From an uncultured Bacteroidia bacterium (lineage in GTDB: Bacteria; Bacteroidota; Bacteroidia; J057; CALDDN01): a stretch of DNA of 50,520 nucleotides. The stretch is taken from positions 1 to 50,520 of the forward strand of contig CALDDN010000009.1 of the NCBI GenBank assembly GCA_937936615.1, in the 5' to 3' direction. The position numbers were made by a program, and so were the translations under genes. The notes beneath the pieces were generated by a model, which saw only the letters and a list, made by a program, of their open reading frames with translations, did not search any database and was not told where the DNA came from. Below are positions 31,288 through 38,858 of this stretch, piece by piece (position 1 is the first letter of the stretch; every line of letters starts with the position of its first letter).

Positions 31288-32994
31288 TCAGGCCGGCAGC
31301 CGGATGGTGAAGGTCGTGCCCACCCCTACTTCCGATTCCACCTCGATGCTGCCCCCGTGCAGGTCGATGACTTCTTTGGCGATGCTCATGCCCAGCCCCG
31401 TGCCCTTCTCGCCCTTGGTCCCCGAGCGCTGGAATTTGTTGAACTTCTCAAAAAGCTTGGGCAGCTCCTCGGCGGGGATGCCCACGCCCGTATCGCGGAT
31501 GCGAATGGCAGCCACCGGCTGGCCGTTGTGCGTCTCGGCCGCGGCCGAGAGGCTCACCTGCCCGCCTTTGGGCGTGAATTTGATCGAGTTGGACAGAATA
31601 TTGTTAAAGGCCTGCGCCAGCCGCGCGCCGTCGGCTTCGACCTGTACGCCGTTACCCCCTTCGAGGCTCAGGCTCACCTGCTTGGTCAGCGCGAAGGCTT
31701 CCCAGGTCTTGAGCAGGTTGCTCAGGTAAGGCCCCAGGTCGAGGGTTTCTTTCTGCAGGACAATCGTACCCGATTCGAGCTTGGCCAGGTCGAGGATGTC
31801 TTCCACGAATTTGACTACCGTATTGATCGAGTTCTGGATGATACCTCCGTATTTGATGACCTGATCGGTCTGACCGGCGATCTCGCGGTCCTGAAGCAGG
31901 GTCGCGAGGCTGGCGATACCCGAGAGGGGCGAGCGGATGTCGTGCGAGACGATGTGGATCATCTTGTCCTTGTGCGAGTCGACGGCTAATTTCTGGCGGT
32001 AGGCTTCCGAGAGGTCCTGGGTGCGCTCGTTGACCAGACTTTCCATGTGCTGATAGAGGCGGGCGTTTTCGATGGCCACGCCCGCATCGCTGGCCAGGAT
32101 GTCGAGGATTTCGATGCGCTCGGGCGTAAAAAGTGCGGGGGTGGTGCGGTGCTCCAGATAAAGGATGCCCACGAGCTTGCCCATGTTGCGGATGGGCAGC
32201 CCCAGGGCCGCTTTCACGCCCTGACCGGCAAAATAGGGGTCGCTGCCCTCGGTACTGGCGTGGCCCAGGGCGATGGCTTCGTTACGGCGGCTCACCTCTT
32301 CGATGAAGGCGGCAGGCACCGGCTCGCTGAAGCCGGCCAGCGGGCTGTTTTCGATGATCTGCACGGCCGACCCCCGCCGCGCTTGAGCGGCCACTGTCAG
32401 CTCGCCCTCGCTCAGCAGCACCAGCAGCCCCCCCTCAGCATCCGAAAACTCGAGCACCCGGTTCATGAGTTCACGCAGCAGCTCGTCGAGTTCCACTTGA
32501 TTGGTGATGATGAGCGCCGCTTCGTGCAGCAGCTTGAGGATCCGGTTTTTTTCCTCGAGGCTCAGGCCCAGCAGGTAGCTGTTGGCCGCTTCTTCCACCG
32601 TCAGCTTCAGGTCCTGCGCGTCCCAGGGTTTTTTGATGTAGCGGTAGAGCTTGGCGCGGTTGACGGCGTTGGCCACGTTGGTCAGCTCGGCCTCGCCCGT
32701 GAGCATGATCTTGCGGGTGTCGGGGAAGAGGGCGTGGGCCTGAATGAGGAACTCATCGCCGGGCATACCCCCGGGCATGAGGAAGTCCGAGACGATGACG
32801 GCCACATCGCGCCCGTCCTCGCGGAACTCCTGCAGCAGTTCGAGGCCCTCTTCGCCGCTTTCGGCGATTTCGATGCGGAAGCGGTCGCCCAGGTGCATGG
32901 TCAGCTGCTCGCGCAGCGTGTCGAGGATGTTTTTATAGTCGTCCACGCACAGGATGATGGGCGGTTTACGGCTGGTGGTCGAAGGGATGGACAT
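31288..32994 (-). CDS. Receiver-GAF-histidine kinase
   Basis: A 568-residue soluble protein. The N-terminal receiver domain has Asp70 (VIVSDFLMPGG) and Lys121 (YIKKPWDAQDL). The GAF domain (about 165-315) includes GVKAALGLPIRNMGKLVGIL and YLEHR. HisKA has MIHIVSHDIRSPLSG (His351), and the HATPase domain shows NNILSNSIKFTPKGG, DTGVGIP, FNKFQR and GTGLGMSIAKEV. The KKPW motif is typical of receivers in stand-alone signalling proteins. Together with the convergent receiver-kinase it forms a phosphorelay-like cluster without a DNA-binding regulator. Start at 32994 (MSIPSTTSRK); no clear promoter box. Confidence 0.94.
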   Translation of the reverse strand: MSIPSTTSRKPPIILCVDDYKNILDTLREQLTMHLGDRFRIEIAESGEEGLELLQEFREDGRDVAVIVSDFLMPGGMPGDEFLIQAHALFPDTRKIMLTGEAELTNVANAVNRAKLYRYIKKPWDAQDLKLTVEEAANSYLLGLSLEEKNRILKLLHEAALIITNQVELDELLRELMNRVLEFSDAEGGLLVLLSEGELTVAAQARRGSAVQIIENSPLAGFSEPVPAAFIEEVSRRNEAIALGHASTEGSDPYFAGQGVKAALGLPIRNMGKLVGILYLEHRTTPALFTPERIEILDILASDAGVAIENARLYQHMESLVNERTQDLSEAYRQKLAVDSHKDKMIHIVSHDIRSPLSGIASLATLLQDREIAGQTDQVIKYGGIIQNSINTVVKFVEDILDLAKLESGTIVLQKETLDLGPYLSNLLKTWEAFALTKQVSLSLEGGNGVQVEADGARLAQAFNNILSNSIKFTPKGGQVSLSAAAETHNGQPVAAIRIRDTGVGIPAEELPKLFEKFNKFQRSGTKGEKGTGLGMSIAKEVIDLHGGSIEVESEVGVGTTFTIRLPA

Positions 32995-33245
32995 AGGATT
33001 GGGCTGGGGCTGGCTTTAGGATGCTGGGGGTGTCTGGCGGCTTTTTCCTGCTCAAGGTTCAGTTGGATTACGAGCCGTTTTTCGCTTGTTTTTATTTATT
33101 ATATTTTGAAAATAAAAATTTTTAAACTAAAAAAAGGTATTTTTGAATACATGAAAAAAACCGGCAGGCCAATCGGCCAGCCGGGCCCGACCCGGGCGGT
33201 CGGCTTGGGCCTCAAAATTAAGCGAATTGTGGGCAGTTGCGTAGG
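32995..33245. other. A+T-rich spacer with A/T hairpin
   Basis: A 251-bp non-coding stretch between two leftward kinase genes. The striking element is TTTTTATTT / AAATAAAAA (33089-33097 and 33110-33118), an A/T-only hairpin within a very A+T-rich 100-bp patch. It probably ends the upstream kinase transcript or holds the promoter of the 31288-32994 gene. Confidence 0.5.
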
Positions 33246-36200
33246 TCATGGCAGAGGTGGGGGGCCGGCCAGCGGCAGGCGAATCGTAAATTCAGTCAGG
33301 CCTGGCTGGCTCTCGAAACTGATTTCGCCGCCGTGTTTTTCGACGATCTTGCGGCAGATCGAAAGCCCCAGTCCTGTACCCTCGCCCTTGGGCTTGGTTG
33401 TGAAGAGGGCTTCGAAGATGCGGTCCTGAATGGGGGCAGGGATGCCCGGGCCGTTGTCCGCGAAGCACACTTCGGCGTAGGCCCCTGCCTGCTTCACGCC
33501 GATACGCAGCTGCGCCTGAAACGTCTCACCCGCCAGCTGCGCCTCCCGAATCCGCAGGTTGAGTGCATAGACCGCATTCATAATCAGGTTGGTCCACACC
33601 TGCGAGAGTTCCTCCGGAAAGCCTACCACGTCGGGCAGCTCTTCGTATTCCTGAATCAGCTCGATGCCCCGCCGGATGTGGTAGTCGTAGAGCGTGAGCA
33701 CCAGCTCGATGTTCTCGACCAGATTGAAGGCAACGGGCGTCTCGCTGTCGGTGCGCCGGTGCACGTAGTCTTTCAGGGCCTTGACGATGTGGATCGACCG
33801 TTCGACCGAGCGGCGCATGATCTGAAGCTGACGGCCTGCCGCGGCAATCGGTTCGAGCAGGGTCAGGGCCTCCTCGCGTTCGGCACCCAGCAGCAGCGGG
33901 GTCAGGGCATCGAGCTGGTGGTGGAGGCCCGCTCTGACGAGGCGGTCGGCCAGAGCCTCGGCGTTGGGCAGGCCCAGGTCGGCCAGCGTGGGAGCCAGGC
34001 TGCGGATGGCCCGCCGTTCGTCGCGGGCACTGAGCTGCATCGGCTCGGCAATGAGTACCGGTATGAGCTGGCGCAGCCGCTCGGCCGTTTCAGGCGAGAG
34101 GTGGGCCAGACCCGCAGGCAACTCGGCCAGCAGTTGCGGCAGGCTTCGCCCCATTGTATCGAGGGTATTGCCCAGCGCCCCGAGCGGGCTGTTGATCTCG
34201 TGGGCAATAGCGGGTGTGATCTCGCCCAGGGCGGCCAGTTTTTCGCTCTGCACCAGCTGGGCCCGGTTTTCGACCAGCTCGTGGTTGAGGGTTGCCAGCT
34301 CGTCGTTGGCACGCTGGATGACCGTCTGTTGCAGTTCCAGTTCGGCGTTCTTGTCGTTGAGGTCGCGCACCAGGGCTTCCAGCTCTTTTCGCTGGGCGTC
34401 GATGGTGGCTGTTCGTTCTTGCACCAGGCGTTCGAGGGCTTCGTTGCGGGCCTGGGCCTTGCGTTCGGCCCACCGTTCCACCGCTCGCAGGCCCCAGGTG
34501 GCCAGGGCCACCAGCCCGATGGCATAGAAGGCCAGCATGTACCACCGCAGCCCCAAAGGGGGTTCAATCCAGTAGTTGAGCACGGCGGGCTGACTGATGT
34601 TGCCGAAGCCGTCGACTGCCCGCACCCGTATTTGCTGCATGCCGTAGCCCCACTCCAGGTTGAGGGCTTCCTGGTGCGAGACCAGATTGGCCCAGCTGCC
34701 GTCGCGGGTTTCGAGCTGGTAGACCAGCCGTTCGGGCGCGTCGAAGGTGTTGACATCGAGCGTCAGGTGCAGGCGGTAGAGCGGGGCGTAGGCCAGACTC
34801 AGGGGCTGGCGCAGGTCGATGAGCGAGTCGCGTTTGGTGTGCCCGTGTACCAGGTGGGCATTGCGTATCAGGCAGTTGAACTGCTTCTTGGGCAGGCTGC
34901 GGTCGGGCAGCTGGTGCAGGTGCAGGCGGTAGACACGCCGCTCGGTACCCACCCAGAGGCTGTCGCCTTTCAGGGCCAGGGCCTGTACTGCCGGCAGCAG
35001 GGCCAGCACGTCGCTTGTCCTTTGGGTCAGGCTGTCGGCTCGACTTCTGGCCCACCATTCGAGCCGCCCGCTTCGCGCCCAGACGAGGTGGCGGTCGTCG
35101 CCCGCCAGCGGAATGCCCAGCACTTCGCTCATCAGGTAGCCGTTGGCTTCGCTGCGCAGGTAGTCCCGACTGACATTACGGAAGTCGCGCCCCGTCCACA
35201 CCAGGATGCGGTCTTCGGTCAGCACGTGCAGGCTGCCCAAGTGCAGGCCGATGTAGACCCGCCCCTCGGCTTCCTTGTTCTGCTTCAGCGGGTGGGGGAT
35301 GACCTGGGGCAGGGCATCGTCGACTTCTCGGAACTGCAGCCGGAAGAGGCCCGCTTCGGTACCCAGCCACAGGCTTTGGGCATCCCGGGCCACCGCGCTG
35401 GTGATCCGGTGGGGCTTGAGCCATTCGATTTCGGTATCGTAGTCCCAGCGGCCGTTGCGCAGGCGCAGGCGGTGCAGGCGGTTGCCCTCGCAGACGGCCA
35501 GCAGGCGGTCAGGTGTCTGGGGCAGAGCCACCAGCCGCGTGCACTCTACCAGGCGCGGGTCGCGGAGCCGTTCCCTGCGCTTGTCCCGCTGCAGGACAAA
35601 CACCCCCTCGTCGGCGGCTACCAGCAGCGATCCACCCGCATCGATGAGGTCGCGGCAGCTGACCCTTTCGAAGCCTGTCACATAGTCGAAGCCTGGCAGG
35701 CTCAGGCGGGTTGGGGCCTGCCGCTCCCAAATGGCGTTGAGATTGGCTTCTATGCGGGCCAGTTCGCCGCGGCGGCGGGTCAGTTCCTGCCCGATGCGGC
35801 GGCGTTGTTCGAGCACGCGGCGGCCGGGTTTCTGCTTCTCGTCCAGTTTCTCCAGCTGCTTTTCCAGGGCCAGAATTTCATTTAGATTATCTCTGTAGAG
35901 GGGGTAATTGGCAATGACAAACTGGGTTTTGAGGCTTTTGTATTCGCTGAACTGCTGGACGGGGGCGTGTTCGGGCTGGTGGTTGCTCAGCAGGCCGCGG
36001 CCGGTCGCCAGGTAGACGCGACCATCGGCCAGCGGCAGCATGCGGTTGATGCGGCCTCGGGGCCGCTCGGCCAGCGGGCCCAGGTCGGATACCGGCAGTT
36101 CGACATAAACCCACGACCAGCCCGTGGGATGGGCCAGCCAAAGCCGACCGTCGAGGTCGCCGCAGGCGGCCAGAATCGTTGCCTCGCGGTTGAACGGCCG

Positions 36201-37058
36201 CAGGCGGCGGGCTGTTTGCAGGGGATTGGTGGCCCGACCGGCGAGCAGCAGGCAGCCCTGCTGCCGGCTGGCCACTACCCAATGTTGCCCTGCTGCCGCC
36301 AGCCCGACGAGCGAGTCGGTCAGGCCGTGCACCGCCGGCCGGCCCAGGGGGCGCAGCTTCTCCAGCGGGTTGCCCAGCAGGAGCTGGCCCCTGCCATCGA
36401 GCAGTAGGTGCTGCCCCTGGGGGCTGCTTGCAGAGGCGACGAGGCGGCTGCCTGCCGGCCATGCGGGGGGAGTGGGGCCGTCTTCGGCGTTGCGCCACTG
36501 GCCATTGGCCTGCAGGAGGAAGATTCCCTCGCTTGTGGGCCAGCAGCCTGCAAAAGACTGTGCTTCCGCGTTGAGGATCGATTGTTCGGTCAGGCCGCCC
36601 AGCCCGTCGGGCGTGTAGATGTAGACGCGCTGGGGGCTGTAGCAGAACACGCGGTGGCCCCGGGTGGCGATCCGGGTAACAGCCTGTCCGGCTTCGAGGG
36701 TACGGAGGGCGCGGTAGCGCAGGTTGTCGAGGCTCGGACCGTCGAGGTAGCCCAGACTGTTGCGGCAGGCTACCACCAGCAGCCCCTCGATCTGCCCCAG
36801 GGCGGTGGCCTCGGCGGGCAGCAGCACGCGCGTCTCGCCGTCGCCTGTGGGGATGATCAACGTGGAGCCGGCGGCCAGGACCGTCAGCCCGTCGGCCGTG
36901 CGCAGTACCTGGGCCTGATTCAGGGGTACGAGTACCAGCGGGGGGTAGTCGCGGTGGCCACTCAGGGGCTGCTGCGCCCGCAGTACCGGGACGGCCAGCA
37001 GGGCGGCCAGCAGGGCGGCCGCGGGGGCGAGGGCGCGGTGAAAGGTGCGGACAAACAT
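33246..37058 (-). CDS. Propeller/Y_Y_Y sensor histidine kinase
   Basis: A 1270-residue membrane kinase. A signal peptide (ALAPAAALLAALLAVPVLRA) is followed by a large periplasmic beta-propeller region (about 40-750, Reg_prop-like blades such as AQSLWLGTEAGLFRLQF). Next come a Y_Y_Y domain (about 760-825) and a transmembrane helix (about 836-858, WYMLAFYAIGLVALATWGL). A coiled coil leads to a HisKA domain, EKLAALGEITPAIAHEINSP, with His953. An unusually long helical insert (about 975-1105) separates the H-box from the HATPase domain (NLIMNAVYAL, DNGPGIP, KPKGEGTGLGLS). The typical Bacteroidota hybrid partner, a C-terminal receiver plus AraC domain, is absent. It starts 10 bp after trhO on the same strand. 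The start MFVRTFHRAL at 37058 is chosen; the longer frame is antisense to nothing real but is low-complexity. Confidence 0.9.
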   Translation of the reverse strand: MFVRTFHRALAPAAALLAALLAVPVLRAQQPLSGHRDYPPLVLVPLNQAQVLRTADGLTVLAAGSTLIIPTGDGETRVLLPAEATALGQIEGLLVVACRNSLGYLDGPSLDNLRYRALRTLEAGQAVTRIATRGHRVFCYSPQRVYIYTPDGLGGLTEQSILNAEAQSFAGCWPTSEGIFLLQANGQWRNAEDGPTPPAWPAGSRLVASASSPQGQHLLLDGRGQLLLGNPLEKLRPLGRPAVHGLTDSLVGLAAAGQHWVVASRQQGCLLLAGRATNPLQTARRLRPFNREATILAACGDLDGRLWLAHPTGWSWVYVELPVSDLGPLAERPRGRINRMLPLADGRVYLATGRGLLSNHQPEHAPVQQFSEYKSLKTQFVIANYPLYRDNLNEILALEKQLEKLDEKQKPGRRVLEQRRRIGQELTRRRGELARIEANLNAIWERQAPTRLSLPGFDYVTGFERVSCRDLIDAGGSLLVAADEGVFVLQRDKRRERLRDPRLVECTRLVALPQTPDRLLAVCEGNRLHRLRLRNGRWDYDTEIEWLKPHRITSAVARDAQSLWLGTEAGLFRLQFREVDDALPQVIPHPLKQNKEAEGRVYIGLHLGSLHVLTEDRILVWTGRDFRNVSRDYLRSEANGYLMSEVLGIPLAGDDRHLVWARSGRLEWWARSRADSLTQRTSDVLALLPAVQALALKGDSLWVGTERRVYRLHLHQLPDRSLPKKQFNCLIRNAHLVHGHTKRDSLIDLRQPLSLAYAPLYRLHLTLDVNTFDAPERLVYQLETRDGSWANLVSHQEALNLEWGYGMQQIRVRAVDGFGNISQPAVLNYWIEPPLGLRWYMLAFYAIGLVALATWGLRAVERWAERKAQARNEALERLVQERTATIDAQRKELEALVRDLNDKNAELELQQTVIQRANDELATLNHELVENRAQLVQSEKLAALGEITPAIAHEINSPLGALGNTLDTMGRSLPQLLAELPAGLAHLSPETAERLRQLIPVLIAEPMQLSARDERRAIRSLAPTLADLGLPNAEALADRLVRAGLHHQLDALTPLLLGAEREEALTLLEPIAAAGRQLQIMRRSVERSIHIVKALKDYVHRRTDSETPVAFNLVENIELVLTLYDYHIRRGIELIQEYEELPDVVGFPEELSQVWTNLIMNAVYALNLRIREAQLAGETFQAQLRIGVKQAGAYAEVCFADNGPGIPAPIQDRIFEALFTTKPKGEGTGLGLSICRKIVEKHGGEISFESQPGLTEFTIRLPLAGPPPLP

Positions 37059-37068
37059 CGGGCGAGGG

Positions 37069-38151
37069 TCAGGCCCGCAGGCGGTCAAGGAGCTGGCGTA
37101 CTTGCTCGGCGTTAGGCCCGGGCCGGCCCTTGCGGTAGACGGAACTGGGTTTGCGGAAGCCCTTGCGCAGGAGCTGCTGCTGTTCGGTGGGCAGGCTGAT
37201 GAATTCGCGGCAGGCTTCGGAGCAGCAGCCGGCGTAGGTTTCGGCGCAGCGGGGGCACTGCAGGAAAAGCACGTGGCAGGCTTCGTTGCGGCAGTTGGTG
37301 TGCACGTCCCAGGGGGTGCCGCACTGGTGGCAGCGGGCAATGACCTGCGGGCCGATGCGCTCGCTCAGCCGTTCGTCGAAAACAAAGTTGACCCCGATGA
37401 ACTTGTTGCGCAGGCCGCGCTGGCGCACCTGGCGGGCGTATTCGATGATGCCGCCCTCGAGCTGGTAGACCTGCCGGAAGCCGCGGTGGCGCAGCCAGGC
37501 ACTGGCTTTCTCGCAGCGGATGCCTCCCGTGCAGTACATGACGATGGGTCGGTCTTTGGCTTCGGCGAGGGCGGCCTCGGCCTGGGCCAGGGTTTCGCGG
37601 AAGGTATCGGTATCGAAACAGAGAGCGTTTTCAAAATGCCCCACCTCGCACTCGTAGTGGTTGCGCAGGTCGACGACCAGCGTTTCGGGCCGGTCGGTCA
37701 GGGCGTTGAAGGCTTCGGCATCGAGGGGCGTGCCGGTCTGGCTGGCATCGAAGGTCGTGTCGTCGAGGCCATCGGCCACGATCTTGGGCCGAACTTTTAT
37801 TTTTAATAAATAAAACGAATTGTATTGGTTCTGAACGGCGAAGTTCAGGCGGATGTTTCGCAGAAAGGGCCACCGATCCAGAAACTGCCGCATCTCGTCG
37901 AGGCGGTGCTGGGGCACGCTGATCTGGGCGTTGATGCCCTCGTGGGCCACGTAGATGCGGCCCAGCACGCCCAGAGCCGCGAGGCCGTCGTAAAGCTCGT
38001 CGCGCCAGGCGGCGGGGTCGTCGATGCGGGCGTAGGCGTAGAACGAGAGGGTATAGCGCGGGGTGGGGTCGCTGGCGATGCGCTGGCGAAGCTCGCGCCG
38101 GTTGATGCGGTTGTGGCGGATGGGTTCAGGCAGCTTCCGGTTTTCGCTCAT
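37069..38151 (-). CDS. trhO: tRNA uridine(34) hydroxylase, rhodanese type
   Basis: A 360-residue enzyme that makes 5-hydroxyuridine at tRNA position 34. An N-terminal ferredoxin-like domain (YTLSFYAYARIDDP, VAHEGINAQIS) is followed by a rhodanese domain: VVDLRNHYECEVGHFENAL, with the active-site loop VMYCTGGIRCEKASAWL. A cysteine-rich C-terminal extension (CHQCGTPWDVHTNC, CPRCAETYAGCCSEAC) is typical of the long TrhO form and probably binds zinc. The segment encoding about SFYLLKIKV (37795-37815) is an A/T-only hairpin with rare codons. The start at 38151 is preceded by AGGAGG (38163-38168 as CCTCCT on plus), 11 nt upstream. Divergent from queD; co-transcribed with the downstream sensor kinase (10-bp gap). 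Confidence 0.95.
   Translation of the reverse strand: MSENRKLPEPIRHNRINRRELRQRIASDPTPRYTLSFYAYARIDDPAAWRDELYDGLAALGVLGRIYVAHEGINAQISVPQHRLDEMRQFLDRWPFLRNIRLNFAVQNQYNSFYLLKIKVRPKIVADGLDDTTFDASQTGTPLDAEAFNALTDRPETLVVDLRNHYECEVGHFENALCFDTDTFRETLAQAEAALAEAKDRPIVMYCTGGIRCEKASAWLRHRGFRQVYQLEGGIIEYARQVRQRGLRNKFIGVNFVFDERLSERIGPQVIARCHQCGTPWDVHTNCRNEACHVLFLQCPRCAETYAGCCSEACREFISLPTEQQQLLRKGFRKPSSVYRKGRPGPNAEQVRQLLDRLRA
37795..37815. repeat. A/T-only hairpin inside trhO
   Basis: TTTTATTT-TTAAT-AAATAAAA, an 8-bp perfect stem lying within the trhO reading frame. On the coding strand it supplies the codons TTT TAT TTA TTA AAA ATA AAA, very unlike the G+C-rich codon use around it. Confidence 0.75.
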
Positions 38152-38162
38152 GTGAAAAAGTT

Positions 38163-38168
38163 CCTCCT
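38163..38168 (-). promoter_or_regulatory. Shine-Dalgarno-like AGGAGG before trhO
   Basis: The minus strand reads AGGAGG, then 11 nt, then the trhO ATG. Most other starts in the window lack such a sequence, so this one is unusual. Confidence 0.45.
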
Positions 38169-38173
38169 CGATG

Positions 38174-38185
38174 TGTAAATTTACA
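38174..38185. promoter_or_regulatory. 12-bp palindrome in the trhO/queD divergent region
   Basis: TGTAAATTTACA, a perfect palindrome located in the 40 bp between the two divergent starts, just past the trhO Shine-Dalgarno-like sequence. It is a good candidate operator for a dimeric regulator acting on both genes. Confidence 0.5.
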
Positions 38186-38191
38186 TCATTT

Positions 38192-38701
38192 ATGGAATCA
38201 GCATCCCCAAATGCCGATCGCATGCTCCCCGTCCCCCAGTACTACACGCTGTTGAAGAAGTATCATTTCTACGCAGCACACCGCAATGTAGCCATCGGGG
38301 GCAAGTGCGCCAATCTGCACGGCCATACGTATTATGTAGAGGTCGCCCTGCGGCTGCTTCAGGCCTCGCCCGACGCGGTTACGGTACTCTTCGAGGACGT
38401 CGACCGGCGGCTCGAGCCGATCGTCAAGTCGCTCGATCACTGCCTGCTGCTCGACCGGGCCGATCCGCAGGCCGATCTGCTGCGGCAGGTGGCGGGCCGC
38501 TGCATGGAGTTCGATTTTCCCACCTCGGCCGAAAACCTGGCCCGCTGGCTCGGTGAGCAAATCGAAGCGCAGTGGCCCGGCGTGCTCGACTACGTGCAGC
38601 TGCAGGAGACTACCACCAGCACCGTGCGCTACAGCCCCCAGGCCCAGCCTGTATCCGGCCCGTGGGTAGGGCAGTCGGCCCATGCCTGCCATTACAAGTA
38701 A
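38192..38701 (+). CDS. queD: 6-carboxytetrahydropterin synthase type (QueD-like)
   Basis: A 169-residue PTPS/QueD-family enzyme; QueD turns dihydroneopterin triphosphate into 6-carboxy-tetrahydropterin for queuosine synthesis. Zinc ligands are His30 (YAAHR), His43 and His45 in NLHGHTY. Catalytic Cys39 in GGKCANLHGH is six residues before the second HGH histidine, the QueD spacing. KSLDHCLLLD, FPTSAENLARWLGEQIE and VQLQETTTSTVRY complete the set. The first ATG of the open frame is 38171, but it overlaps the palindrome and lies against the trhO leader; 38192 or 38222 (MLPVPQYYT) are more likely. A weak hairpin follows the stop. Confidence 0.85.
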   Translation: MESASPNADRMLPVPQYYTLLKKYHFYAAHRNVAIGGKCANLHGHTYYVEVALRLLQASPDAVTVLFEDVDRRLEPIVKSLDHCLLLDRADPQADLLRQVAGRCMEFDFPTSAENLARWLGEQIEAQWPGVLDYVQLQETTTSTVRYSPQAQPVSGPWVGQSAHACHYK

Positions 38702-38705
38702 AAAA

Positions 38706-38727
38706 CTGCGTCCAAACCGGCACGCGG
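38706..38727 (+). terminator. Possible weak terminator after queD
   Basis: CTGCGT / ACGCGG (6-bp stem, one G-U) with a 10-nt loop, followed by CTAAATTTTT; it begins five bases after the queD stop. Confidence 0.35.
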
Positions 38728-38858
38728 CTAAATTTTTCTAATTTTACGGAGCAAGCCTGAAAAAAACGGTGGAAAACGCCCTCCGTGCGCTTTGGGCCTG
38801 TTGATAAAATGATCGATTTTTTGAAAGAAATCAGTCTATCCATCCTTATTTACACGAT

